Both the position numbers and the translations under genes were made by a program. A stretch of 64,000 nt of DNA from Carnegiea gigantea (lineage: Eukaryota; Streptophyta; Magnoliopsida; Caryophyllales; Cactaceae). The stretch spans positions 846,501 to 910,500 of the forward strand of contig JAKOGI010000056.1 in NCBI GenBank assembly GCA_029747015.1, read 5' to 3'. Within the stretch, counting starts at the first letter, position 1, and every line of letters begins with the position of its first letter. The notes below the pieces were generated by a model that worked only from the letters and a program-made list of their open reading frames with translations, had not been told where the DNA came from and did no database searches. Of the stretch, positions 32,697 through 43,795 are shown piece by piece.

Positions 32697-34132
32697 TCAA
32701 TCAGAAAGGAAATAAACAAACTCAGAGCAAGCCAGTATTGAGGTCATTGGCCTAGAAACTATTTCATCATGAACGAACAATCGAGGCAAACGAGTGGGTG
32801 CAAGGTTCACAAGTCTGTTAAGTCCAATATGCGTATGAGTCTGGTCTAAAGTAAAATTCTTAGTGGCAATGATCTCAAACTCAACAAATTCAGATTTACA
32901 ATATTCCAAAAGGAAGTTAGTTTGGATGGAGTCAAAAGAGAAAGACTCATAGTCAACACAAAAACCATCATCAGAACTTCCATGGATATCAAACTCACAA
33001 GAAAAAGATTCATATTCTACATACAGAAGACTATCATCTAATTCAAATAGAAGGTCAAGAATGGCAGGATCAAAAGAGAATGATTGATATTCAACATGAA
33101 AACCCACATCAAGACCTTCAATACCATCAAACTCACATGAAAAAGATTCATATTCTACAAAAAAAATATCATCATCAAAGTCCAACATAGTGGGTTCAGA
33201 TACCTCATCGCATAACTCCTGTGAAATATGTTACTGTGACTCATCTAAATCACGAGGCTCAACTTCAAGTGTGATGCTTATATCTAACTTGCTAATAGTA
33301 TCAAATTGTTCACCCACATTAAACTCACAAAAGTCATTCAGAGTGGTGGGTGGGTTGGTAGAAACTAGGACATCATCAGTGATGCCCTTAGGTGAGCTAG
33401 TACGGGGTACAAGGTCAAGTGATAAAGACATAGGAGGTCACTCTCTTGATCTAGACTAGGCAAATACATGTCTTCATTCAAGTTAAGCCTAGCAAAATGA
33501 GAGGGTTTAAAATCATCATAGAGACTAATGCCAGGTTTAGGAGATCCTAAACTAGAATCAAGTTCACTATAAGTTTCCCTGTTTTGATTAAAACATTGAG
33601 AACATGCAGCAATTCTCACTTTCATGGTCTCTATCATCTGGTCAGTCATTTCATTAATCTTCTTTTCAAAACTTGCACGTGTAGCATCAATATAAGCATG
33701 AAAAGGACAAGTATGAGCATCATGATCAGGAGATTCACAATAATCGCATAAAACAGGAGGCATATAATAGTAATATGGGTCATTCGAATCTATAAAGTGG
33801 TCCCGATGGGAAGGATTAGTAGGAACAGCAGACTTGCCATGAGTTGGGTATCTAAAAGTCTCGTTAGCTTGTTCAAACGCATAGGTTTCCCAAGCTAGTT
33901 TTTCAAAGAAATTTCAAACTTCATTTTGAGTTTTAGCTAATAGTTCTATTAAACCTCCAGGACAAATTGATTCAACATAGCACCTCGACTTAATATTCAG
34001 ACCCATAGCAATGACCTCACAAATTTCTCATTTTTCAAAATTATAATTCAGTTGAGCACGATAATCATTAAGCCTTGAAAGATAACTCCAAAAAGGTTCA
34101 TGCTCATATTGCCAAAAATTAAGAATTGGCAT
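32697..34132 (-). pseudogene. Gag-like protein of element 2 with zinc knuckle and acidic repeats
   Basis: It starts at about 34132 (MPILNFWQYEHEPFWSYLSRLN), a conserved segment of plant gypsy gag-like proteins. It continues with a CCHC knuckle CDYCESPDHDAHTCPFH (about 33700-33750) and a segment with IETMKVRIA. After a frameshift near 33365-33430, a 163-codon frame at 32697-33188 holds at least four copies of (V/D)YESFS(C/F)(E/D)FD-like repeats. At least one stop lies upstream near 33915. The parts fit a single decayed gag ORF. No protease or RT follows. Confidence 0.65.
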
Positions 34133-34344
34133 TTGGAGTTTTTAAAGTGTTTAAAGTTTTCCAATTTTTAGGGGTTTTCAAGTTTTCTAATTTTTTTTGT
34201 CAATTTTAGGCTTTTCCCATTTTGTGGATTTTTGAATAATTCAAACAATATACCAAATCAAGTCACAACTTAATAACGTAATAAAGCAACCTAATGCTAA
34301 AATAGCTACGAAAAAGAAAAATGCGACCTAATCTAATACCGTTG

Positions 34345-34362
34345 TCCCCAGCAATGGCGCCA
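34345..34362 (-). promoter_or_regulatory. Primer-binding site of element 2
   Basis: On the minus strand TGGCGCCATTGCTGGGGA follows the 5' LTR after a few bases. This closely matches the primer site TGGCGCCGTTGCCGGGGA used by Athila/Tat-type plant gypsy elements. It fixes the element's direction. Confidence 0.8.
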
Positions 34363-34368
34363 AAAATT

Positions 34369-36048
34369 TATTGGGATAAATTAAGTATAAAACAGAATGC
34401 CACAAGCGTACAGCTTTTGCTGTACTACTTGAGGATCGTTTCCTTAGGGACGATGGAATAGATTTAGGTCACGATTAATCTTAAAGTAATATGAGTACGA
34501 AACTAATTAATATAAAGATAATCTTATCACATGATCCAAATTAAGAAAACCAAATATCTTGAAAGACGTAAACAAGTAACCTAGCTTCAAATTACAAAGT
34601 CCTAATATTAGCAAATGCAACATCAAAGCATTTAACTAATCAAATTCTAACTCATCATACCTCAAAACAAATTACAATGGTTAAAAAAAAAAAAAAAAGG
34701 AACAATCAAGATGTCAAGACTAACAACTAACAACTAGAATAAGGAACCCTTAAAGCATTACACACCAAAGCTAATCAAAAGAACCAAAGTTAATTGGAAG
34801 AACAGAACGAAGAAGACAGGGAGTGAAGGAGGCAGAGACTACCTCGCATCACTACAAACCCAATACTTGAGCCAAAAAAAAAAAAATCTAGCCAAATCAA
34901 GAGAACATACAATCCAGGAGCAATCCATATTCGAAATCGAAGCTCGCAAGTTTCCTATCCAGAATCAGTAATTCCAATTAACTCAACTAAATCAGAACTT
35001 AATCAAATCAACCAAACTAATCAGAAACTGAAGATTGAGCAACAACGGAGAGGGATTCGAAATCAAAAACAGAAAAAATAGAGCAAGCATCGCAAACCAG
35101 AACAAGAAAAGGTTCGAATTCGACAATCCATGGCCCAAAGAATCAGAAACGAGCTTCAAAGCTTGCCAACAATGGTGGAAGCACCACTATTGATGCTCCA
35201 ACCAGAATGAAGAACAGGGGAGGGGAGATTTCGAAATTACTCAAAACTAGCCCTAAAAATGTTGCAAGTACACTGAAGTTCATGAATGACAATTCGAAAT
35301 CAGCAATTCAAGCCTAATACATGAAATTAAAGGCTGAAAACAAATCTAAAATCGAAACCCAAATCGAAACAAACTCTAAATTTCGAATGACTAAAACGAA
35401 ATTAAACCTAAAATTAAACCTAAAGCTTAAACTAAACCTAACCTAAACCCTAGATTGTTACCTAATTCCGCCGCATCTTCCATTTATAGTCACTCCACTT
35501 CTCCTCTTCACTGTCGATTTAGGGGTTGAGGTGGACGGCGGAAATGTGGCAGTGCTGGCACTGCGTGGGTCGCTGGATGAGGATAAAGGTGGCTGTGGAT
35601 GGAGGTGGCATGGTTGAGAGTGAGAGGAGATGGAGATGGAGATGATGAAGATGATGAGGTAAGTGTCTAGGTTTCGGGCTTCTATTAGCCGAGAGGAGAG
35701 AGAACGTGAGATTGGGGAGGTTCGGACTTTCAGGAGAGAGAAAATGAGAGTTAATGGGGAGGGTCGGGTCATGTGACGCGGTCGTGGGAGGCTGGGATGT
35801 TTTATTTTCAATTTAATTTTTCTTTTTTTGGGCTAAACAAGATAATTGGCTTAAGGATTGGGTCAAGTTTGAGTAATCTGGCCCACTGCTTTATTTCCGA
35901 CATTTTTATCATTTTTTCGCATTTTGTCTGAATTATTCAATACCTCCAAAATAAAATAAAATAAAATAAAAATCTAAAAATAACGATTATAACGAGCATA
36001 GATCAGGCATAAAAGTATCGTAAATATGACACATTTTTTGCAAGAACA
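34369..36048 (-). repeat. 5' LTR (LTR-B) of element 2, intact
   Basis: 1680 bp. It matches all three pieces of LTR-A and shows the uninterrupted target sites of both the hAT element and the pararetrovirus block. It ends in GAACA before GCAAT. The left terminus reads TA where LTR-A reads TG, probably a mutation. Confidence 0.85.
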
Positions 36049-36388
36049 GCAATGTTGCATCTTGAAGGGCTTACCATTTTTTTTACAACCATGAGCAATG
36101 AAGATGGTAACTTTGACTAAAATGAGTCCAAAGAAAGCTACTTCATTAGCCTGAAAAGTCTTCTGATGCATACTTGTGTCATTGTAATGTCGCATTCATT
36201 CATTGTCGCACTTTGTACGTATCGCGATGTCATGGTTACTTGCTAAAAGATTGCATTTTTTGTTGCTTATACTTACTATTTTTTTTGAATACCAAAACCC
36301 CTTTTTTTTCATTTTGCTTGTATTGTTGCTTGTGTAGGATAAGGAGCCTCGTTGCACTTGTATTGTCGCTTATGCAGGTTAAGGAGCC

Positions 36389-36966
36389 ATTTGAAGAACG
36401 ACCTGCGACACGGTTCGTCGCTAGGCCTTGGGCCTAGAACGGATACCGATGTGCATGAAAGTGGTACGAAGACTTGAAGAACCACTTGCAACACGGTTCG
36501 CCGCTAGGCCTTGGGTCTAGAATAGATACCGATACGCACGAAAATGGTATAAAGACTTGAAGAATCACTTGCAGTACGGTTCGTCGCTAGACCTTGGGCC
36601 TAGAACAGATACCGATATGCATGAAAGTGGTATGAAGGCTTGAAGAACCACTTGTGACATGGTTTGCCTCTAGGCCTTGGGCCTAGAACGGATACCGATA
36701 AGCATGAAAGTGGTATGAAGGCTTGAAGAACCACTTGGTACATAATTTGCTGCTAGGCCTTAGGCTTAAAACGAATACCGATACGCGTGAAGGTGGTATG
36801 AGGGCTTGAAGAACCACTTGCAATACGGTTCCCTGCTAGGCCTTGGGCCTAAGACGGATATCGATATGCGTAAAAGTAGTATGAAGGCTTGAAGAACCAC
36901 TTGCGACATGGTTCGTTGCTAGGCCTTGGGCCTAGAGCAGATACCGATACGCATAAAAGTGGTATG
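36389..36966. repeat. Tandem repeat, 83-bp unit, seven copies
   Basis: The word GGTTCG (or a one- to two-base variant) recurs at 36412, 36495, 36578, 36661, 36744, 36827 and 36910, exactly 83 bases apart. Each unit contains CTAGGCCTTGGGCCTAGA, itself a near-palindrome, and GATACCGAT. It is non-coding and lies downstream of gag in element 1. Confidence 0.9.
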
Positions 36967-37172
36967 AGCAGCGAGGAGCAGCTGGGCGACAGACAGGTGA
37001 TGTCTTTGATCTCTTCTCTTTCATGCCCCCATTTTTTTGTATGTGATGTGTTTGACTGCACTTGGCGATTTGCTGAAACTGCCGACGTACTTATGGTTAC
37101 TTGCAATTCTGCATAAGATCAGGTTGTTGCCTAGTTCAACTAAGCATCCTTTTTTCATTTGTTTTACCATTC

Positions 37173-37520
37173 ACAGTTTATACTCTTGCGAGCCAGAAGT
37201 AGTACAAAGATTTGGCTTGAGTGAACAGTTTATACTCTTGCGTGGGAGCTAGTATTTTCTTGATGTGTGTACAGTTTGGACTCTTATTCAGACGTATTCT
37301 TTTTTAAACGTGCGAACAGTTTAATCTCTTGTTCGGGAGTCTTCTTTTTTGAATGTGCGAACAGTTTAGTCTCTTGTTTGAGAGTCTTCTTTTTGAATGT
37401 GCAACAGTTTAGTCTCTTGTTTGTGAGTCTTCTTTTTGAATGTGTAAACAATTTAGTCTCTTGTTCTAGAGTCTTCTTTTTGGATGTGCGAACAGTTTAG
37501 TCTCTTGCCCAGGAGCTAAT
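37173..37520. repeat. Tandem repeat, about 45-bp unit, about seven copies
   Basis: Units contain GAACAGTTTAGTCTCTTGTT and then GAGTCTTCTTTTTGAATGTG, with slight length changes. The first copies (37173-37290) are more diverged. Non-coding, between the 83-bp array and the gag region of element 1. Confidence 0.8.
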
Positions 37521-37531
37521 CCAGTATTTTC

Positions 37532-40511
37532 TCAAGGGAAGTCGCCAACATCTTGACTTACGTCACAGCCGGAAGAAGCTTGCTCCTTAGTTCTTTCTTT
37601 TGAACTGACCTTAGTGCCATGGCTAGTGAGAACTAGGACCCGTCTCTTTACCTTCAACGAGCTATCCACCTTCACATCCAAAGTGGAAACACGCTTCATG
37701 CATGAAGGAATTGAACTTTGGATTTCATTTAGTTCGTAAAGGCGACTAAACACTGAATCCTTTTTTTGAGAAGGCGGAGAGTTTGATGACGTGTTGCCTA
37801 TCTTGATTCTGGCGCAGACCAAGGGTTTAGGTTACTCACCCTTCTTCAACCTACGAAAGACGGAAGGGTTCGGGGTTTTGCCCTTTCCTAACCTGCTAAA
37901 CACAGAAGGGCCAGGAAGGCATTGACGCGACATTGACGGCTGCAAGTTGTCGAACACCGATGTTTTTGGGTTGGTCGTAGCATTGTCACCGTCATCTTTA
38001 TCAACCTCCTCGGCTGTGATATATTACGTGAGAGCTTGCTTATCCTTACGTCGTTCCAAAATCCTTACGGGCTGGGGCGGTACATAACCAAGACCAACTT
38101 TAGGCGTTGCTATGTTGCCCCCTTGACTTTATATGACTCTTTGCGTGCTATTAAGTCCGTAGTTCTTAGCTTCGATCACATGCCCAAAAGATGTTAGCTA
38201 GCTGAAGTCATAGCTGGACCTCTTCATTAACTTGTGCATATTGGGATCAAAACCATCATTGTTGCGCATCTTTGACAGCTCTCTTTCTTCTTGGAGCGAG
38301 CCTTTAGAAGAGGCAACAAAACCAAGAAGAGAAGCCTTGGTCAATTTGCTTGGGTTCGCCCTATGCACTGGAAGTACACCCTTTTCTTTCAGAATGCACC
38401 AGCTTGCTTCATTGAACTTGGGTTCAACCTTGGTTGCATTTTTAGGATCTGTACATTCATAAAATGGTGATTGTTCATCCTTGCGACGGGACTTAGGAAT
38501 GTACATGAAGACTGGTGCCACTAGATTTGCCGCAACATTTGCTTGCTTGACGGACGAGACTGAAATTGTCCTCTCATTCTTTTCTTTCTGCTGTTGTTGT
38601 GGCCGGATGCTGCCATCACCACTTTCTTCAGGAAGGACATTCAGCTCTTCATTTGTTTCGTCATTGTCAAATTCAAAACATGAGATTATGTAGATAGCCG
38701 CACAATCAAAGAAGCTCCTTGTGAAGCATTCTCCTGAGGCCTCTGGTGCTTCAATGAGATCTGTTTTAGAATCTGACTTATTAGCTTCTTGCACTGTGAT
38801 ATGACTAACTTCTGCCATTTCATCTAAATATAAAATGATTCTTCCTTCCTTAGCTAGTCGTATGAAGCGCTCCTTGAATATAACGCACTTTTCAACAGGG
38901 TGACTAAAGATTCTATAGTACCGATAGTATTTGGAGTCGAATCCTCCCAACTTCCTTTGGACACGTTGACTTGGGCAATTTGATGACACCCATCTCGAGT
39001 AAGTCATCTAGCATACCTAACAAATCTGAGTCGGAAAATGGATACTTCTTTTCCTGAAGCTCTTTTAGTGTGAGACGCTTCTTTGTCGCGACCTTGAACG
39101 ATGAGCTCTTCTTGCACCTAGTTTTGGCTTTCTTGTAATGTGAATTGGCTGACTTGTAGAGGTGAACATCGCTTCTTTGGTCATGCTCTTAGAAAAGTTA
39201 ACATTCTTCTCGAATTCAACTTCTTCCTTTCTTGATTCAGTAGAATAGAAAGAGTTGTTGTAGCGGCCAGCTATAGTCACCTCACATGTCATGCGCCTTG
39301 GTCGCCAATTCTTAAAAAGTCCTAGGTTTGCTCATTTATAAAATGTACAGCAAGTCCCAGTGCATGCCTTGGGTGCACATTTCAATAGCGGAAGCTTCAG
39401 ACAGTCGATCCTTGCACTCGAGGCTAAGTGCACGCCAGCGGTTGATGTAGTCAAGAACTGGCTTATCCTTCCATTGTTTTGTGTTTGTCAGCTCAATCAT
39501 GCTGACAACGCGCTGAGTGCTGTAGAACCTGTTGAGGAACTCTTACTCCATTTGCTCCCAACTGTCAATGGACTCAGGTTCTAAGTCAGTGTACCAGTCA
39601 AAGGCAATAGCCTTTCAATGTCCTAATGAACTGTTTTACTATAAGGTCGCCGTCAGTCCTAATATTGTTGCATGTCTCAATGAAGTGTACGACATGCTGT
39701 TTTGGATTACCTTTCCTATCAAATTATTGGAACTTGAGGGGTTCATAACCGTGGGGCATGTGAAGAGCATCAACCCTCTTAGTGTAAGGCCTGGTGCATA
39801 GATGAGTTCTGCGCGAACCTTCATCTAGCTGCGCCTTAACAGCATTTGTTATCAAGTCTTGGATTTGCTCAATGGTCATTGATTCAGAGGACTTGATATC
39901 TTTAGAGGTAGCGTCTTTCTTTGACTGCTTCTCGCTATCAGAAGGCTCGGTGTGGATCGACATTTTTTCTGAGTCCTTCGTGGAAGATTGAGTTGGCTAT
40001 TTTTCTAACTTTCTAGTCAGCTTAGCAATCTTTTCTTCTTGAAGCTTGATGTGTGCTTCCTTTTCTTCGTTCTGTCTAGTGAGTTTTTCTGGGATGGCCT
40101 TCATGTTAGCCATCGCCTCTTCCAGAGTGGTTGTGCCTGTCATTATGTCTGGCATGACAACAGTTTTGGACGACTCAATTTCAATCTCTGTCATGCGCGC
40201 CCCCTTTGGTGAGGCGAAGAAGAGTCACTGCTGTAGTAGTCTTCAACCTTGCAGACTGGAGATTAAAATTGGAGGTTTTGAATTCCATCCATCCTAGAGG
40301 ACGCATTTTGCTGCGTTTTCAAGTCTTGGAGTTTAGATGGGGGCAGCGCAGTTTGCCCAGGAGCGGTCGACGCAGCAGTTTTCGCCACGCTCTTGGTCTT
40401 CATTGTGTGCGTGCACTTGTCATAAGTGACGCTCGCTCCACAAGATATGTGCGGAAGAGATCCCGTGCTCTTCTTCTTCGAAGCTTGTGCGGCAACGTTG
40501 TTTGTAGCCAT
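37532..40511 (-). pseudogene. Decayed gag region of element 1
   Basis: The reading starts at ATG 40511 (MATNNVAAQASKKKS). It passes a coiled-coil part (39997-40194) and a segment with MTIEQIQDLITNAVKAQL and PYTKRVDALHMP (39724-39963). It continues through the gag core near 39300-39720 (readable as GNPKQHV..HFIETCNN) and a part with RYYRIFSHPVEKC (38198-39007). It ends with QSSIPSCMKRVSTLDVK (37532-37822). These are landmarks of Ty3/gypsy gag polyproteins. Several frameshifts and stops separate the pieces. Nothing like protease or RT follows. Confidence 0.75.
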
Positions 40512-40584
40512 GTCTTCATCGAAGAAGATGTTATCGTGACTTGAAAGTCTTAATCTTTTAGGAGAAAGAGATGAGAGGTAGAGA

Positions 40585-40605
40585 TGTCCTACCAAGCATG
40601 CCAAA
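40585..40605 (-). promoter_or_regulatory. Candidate primer-binding site of element 1
   Basis: On the minus strand TTTGGCATGCTTGGTAGGAC comes two bases after the 5' LTR end. Position fits a primer site. I cannot assign the tRNA from memory. Confidence 0.4.
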
Positions 40606-40607
40606 TT

Positions 40608-41325
40608 TGTAATCACAAAATTACAAAGATTGAATTTTTATATATTGATTTGAATGAATTAGGTACAATCCCTACGAATACAATAATCCTCTGATTCTTT
40701 CTCCTTTTCTGGATGAATTTTTCAATCTTTGAATCAAGGGGGGTAGGGGCCTATTTATAAGAAAGCCTTCTCCTTGAAAGTCAAGGTAGGCCTTAATTTG
40801 GATTTTGGACTTTGACCTGGATTTTAGCCCTTTCAATCAGGCTTTACTTTGGACTGTTTTGAATTTTATTTACTTTGATTTTGACTTTGACTTTGACTTT
40901 GACTTGGGAGTCTCCCGGGCTTGGGCTGAGTATTGACTTGGAAGTCGCCTCGAGCTTTGACCGGACATTGATTTGAGAGTCATTTTGATGTTTGACTTGT
41001 GAGTCGATGTAGGTCTTGACCCTTGACTTTGACCATTGACTTTGACTTTTGACTTTTGACTTTTGACCGCGCCTTAACTTGGACGTCATTCGGGCTTTAG
41101 GTCGTGACTTGACTTTGTAGTCGTCTTGAGCCTCGATTTGGGTTTTGACTTGAATTTTGACTGAGTTTGGACTTGGAAGTCATTTGGGCTTCATCTTGGA
41201 CTTGACTTGTGAGTCTTTTGTGCTTGACTTGTGAGTCTTTAAACTTGATTAAATTAATTAAAAGGGTTGGCCTAATTAGCTAATTTAATTTAATTTTGGT
41301 ATATCACGAATACTTAGTGCCTACA
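40608..41325 (-). repeat. 5' LTR of element 1
   Basis: 718 bp, aligned to 12748-13444. It shows the same GACTTTGACTTTGAC-rich middle; this copy has an extra CTTGTGAGTCTTT repeat near 41222-41241. Confidence 0.8.
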
Positions 41326-41713
41326 GAGAGACATGGAGGAGAAAGAGGCATGACCGCCATTAATGAAGGTCTTGCTTGAGCTCATTGCATTTTTTTAATT
41401 TCCTTTTTTATTTGAGTTCTAGTTATGGAAAGTTTCAAAATTCAAATATACTTTTATTGTACAATGATCGCACTTCATCTGTTGTCCAATTCCATCAGTG
41501 TATTTTTTTAAAATTTTTTCCTCTCCCATTAGAATATTTTTATTTTCATTGTATATTTTTCTTGATCCAAATAAAAAAAAAAACTCGCTTTCTATTAACT
41601 TTTTTTCCTTTTCATTTTTTTCCATCTAAATTTTATTTCCATAATATTTTTCGAAGATCAAATAAGGCCTAAGCAAGCTTAATCAAACAGCGTTTCAATT
41701 TAGTACCAATTCA

Positions 41714-42094
41714 GGTTATGTTCAGCAACAGAGGTCGAAGTAGATATCAGTGGTTCGTAGTGGTCAAAATGTTATGGACCACTACTTAAAAGTGTTCGGT
41801 AAAGTAATGGATGAGGTAGTGATCAGAGGTTTATGTAGTGTTTTTCAAAAGCTAATGAAAGTAATTTTTAAGAACCTGTACCTAATGGCTGCATTGTAAA
41901 TTATAAAATTTTAGTCATTTTAAATAAATCTGTTACTTTAATAGTTATATTTATCAAACGTATGTGTTTTCAGTCTCTGGTTGAACAACTAACCACTAAC
42001 CATTAGTGGGTCACAGCTAATCGCTAATAAAATCGCTAATAGCCAGTAAAATAGGTAACCATTACTGAAATAGCTAATTGTACCGAACACGCTC
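41714..42094. mobile_element. MITE, PIF/Harbinger-like
   Basis: The ends GGTTATGTTC and GAACACGCTC are imperfect inverted repeats. TTA follows on the right (42095-42097) and TCA precedes on the left, a possible mutated 3-bp duplication. The interior has AGCTAAT and TAACCATTA words and no coding content. Confidence 0.45.
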
Positions 42095-42627
42095 TTAATT
42101 GATGTCTGCTTGCAATGCAAGACCAACAATATTTTGATTTCTAACTTTTTTTTTAATCAAGTCTGCTATGTAGACTTGCAACCCTAGCCCAATAACTTTT
42201 TGTGTTATAGTTCATTTTAAATAAAGTTTAAGAACACTTATGGATCCAACTATGAAATCCACACAAAATAGACTTTCTTTCCATATTCACCCCTTCAATC
42301 TCAGCCAAATGCCCTTTACTAGTACTTATTCTAATCTTTGTATTATATCCAATATTAAAAAATGAAACTATGTACATTTCAACTTCATTTTTGCAATAAG
42401 CTTATTTTAAATTATTGAACCAAAAAAATATATTTTAATCTAAATTTTTACAAGATCAAAAATATGAAACTCTCAACAGATATTGGGTATGAAAGAACAA
42501 CCTCATGATCAAATGCATTTTTGAAGAATAATAATAATACCAAGATAAACGACCCTACATCCTCCTCTCGCTTCATCCTTCTTTTGCCAATTGCCATAAT
42601 CATCATCATCTTCGTCTCTTTGATTTA

Positions 42628-42969
42628 TGAGGTGTTTGGTAAATAGCTTTTTGGATAACTTTTTGGCTAAAAAGAGTTTTTTTGATCAAAAATAGCTGTT
42701 TGACTTAGTAAAAAAGTTAATTTACGTGTTTAGTGGAATAGCTTTTTGGGTTCAAAAAGCTAATTTGAAAAAGTTAATTTGATTAGCTTTTTGGACTAGC
42801 TTTTTGGAGAATTAGCTTTTTATCTCACAACTTTATTAGAAACAGCTAATTTTACCAAACAGTTTTTCTACAAACAGCTAATTCGAACAGCTAATACAAA
42901 TAGCTAATTGAAACAGCTGACAGCTAACAGCTAATACAAACAGCTAACAACTATTTTTCAAACAGGGCA
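42628..42969. mobile_element. MITE, Tourist/hAT-like
   Basis: The left end TGAGGTGTTTGGTAAATAGC and right end CTATTTTTCAAACAGGGCA are imperfect inverted repeats. TTA occurs on both sides (42625-42627, 42970-42972). The interior is rich in AGCTAATT and CAGCTAA. Confidence 0.5.
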
Positions 42970-43695
42970 TTAGACTTTGCGAAGGCTAGCCTTCTCCGTC
43001 GTCATCTTTTCATTTCTATTAAGTAGTGTTTTACTTTTCGTAGTAGTAGTATCTCCAATTGTAAGAGTAGTTTATCTCTCTTATTGTGAGAGTTTTTGAA
43101 TGGATGGTGTTATTTGTTATCATGCAGCCTTTTTGTATATTTTTCAAGCGATGAATTGTGGTTCAAAGATGGGGCGTCTCTTCAATAGCTTTTAACACTT
43201 CAAATAGTATCTCTTTTGTCAGAAGAATATCTTCCTCCAGAAGACTACTCCAGATCAGCAGATCTATTTTAAGGAAGACATTTCACCGGATCTGTGGATC
43301 TCTTCTTCAGGTTGCATAATGAAATAACGATTGTGAGAAAACGAGCAATCAATGTATGTAAAAGTAATTTTTGTGGAATATGGATTATACTATGATACTA
43401 GAGTGTTTTATTTGTTTGCATTCGATATGCTTTGTAGATGCCGTATTGGCACTTATTTAATAAAATTCTTGCCTTTTCTTGACCCAAAAAAAAATAATAA
43501 TAACAAGATAAACACAAACAACAAAACAAAAAGCGGAAGGAATATGAAGTATGTGATTCAGAATTCCATATCCTGAATCGCCTCACTCGCACTCACTAAT
43601 TTCCACATATTTTCGTCGTTCTATCTTCCACACAAACGCAAACAGAGACACCCCTTTTTCTGCGTTGCACGCACACAAGTCAATCGATCATCAAC
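42970..43695. other. Intergenic / promoter region of the Nudix-like gene
   Basis: AT-rich with an AATAATAATAA stretch near 43492-43501. No clear TATA box can be assigned. No gene seen. Confidence 0.5.
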
Positions 43696-43794
43696 ATGGC
43701 CTTTTCCCTCTTTCTCTGTCGTCTGGCCTACCCAGTCTTCATCTTCCTTGCATCTCACCAATCATCGTCGACCCAATTTTCAGGCCACCACTAA
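43696..43794 (+). CDS. Upstream ORF of the Nudix-like gene (32 aa)
   Basis: ATG at 43696 in a good context (AACATGG) and stop TAA at 43792-43794, just before the next ATG at 43796. It encodes a hydrophobic peptide (MAFSLFLCRLAYPVFIFLA...). If the mRNA starts upstream, it should reduce or regulate translation of the main frame. Whether it is transcribed is unknown. Confidence 0.35.
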   Translation: MAFSLFLCRLAYPVFIFLASHQSSSTQFSGHH

Positions 43795-43795
43795 C

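Larger units (their letters stand above)
15434..36048 (-). mobile_element. Inner LTR retrotransposon (element 2), minus strand, gag-like ORF only
   Basis: LTR copy A (15434-30612, broken by later insertions) and LTR copy B (34369-36048, intact, 1680 bp) flank an interior at 30613-34368. A primer-binding site follows LTR-B on the minus strand, so B is the 5' LTR. The GCAAT duplication is perfect. The interior encodes a gag-like protein with a zinc knuckle but no pol that I can find. The primer site resembles those of Athila/Tat-type gypsy elements. Probably a non-autonomous passenger of such a family. Confidence 0.85.
12748..41325 (-). mobile_element. Outer LTR retrotransposon (element 1), minus strand, gag only, split by nested insertions
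   Basis: Two direct repeats of about 0.7 kb (12748-13444 and 40608-41325) both begin TGTAATCAC and end in TACA. The right one is the 5' LTR because gag reads leftward from it. Flanks are GAGAC (12743-12747) and GAGAGAC (41326-41332): either a one-mismatch 5-bp duplication or GAGAC shifted by two bases. The interior is 13445-15433 plus 36054-40607, joined across element 2. It encodes only a decayed gag. I see no protease, RT, RNase H or integrase, so the element was non-autonomous (TR-GAG-like) or has lost pol. Confidence 0.75.

Noticed and set aside
36389..36966. Regular repeats that might be mistaken for a CRISPR array
   Set aside because: Contiguous 83-bp units without unique spacers in a plant retroelement; a minisatellite.
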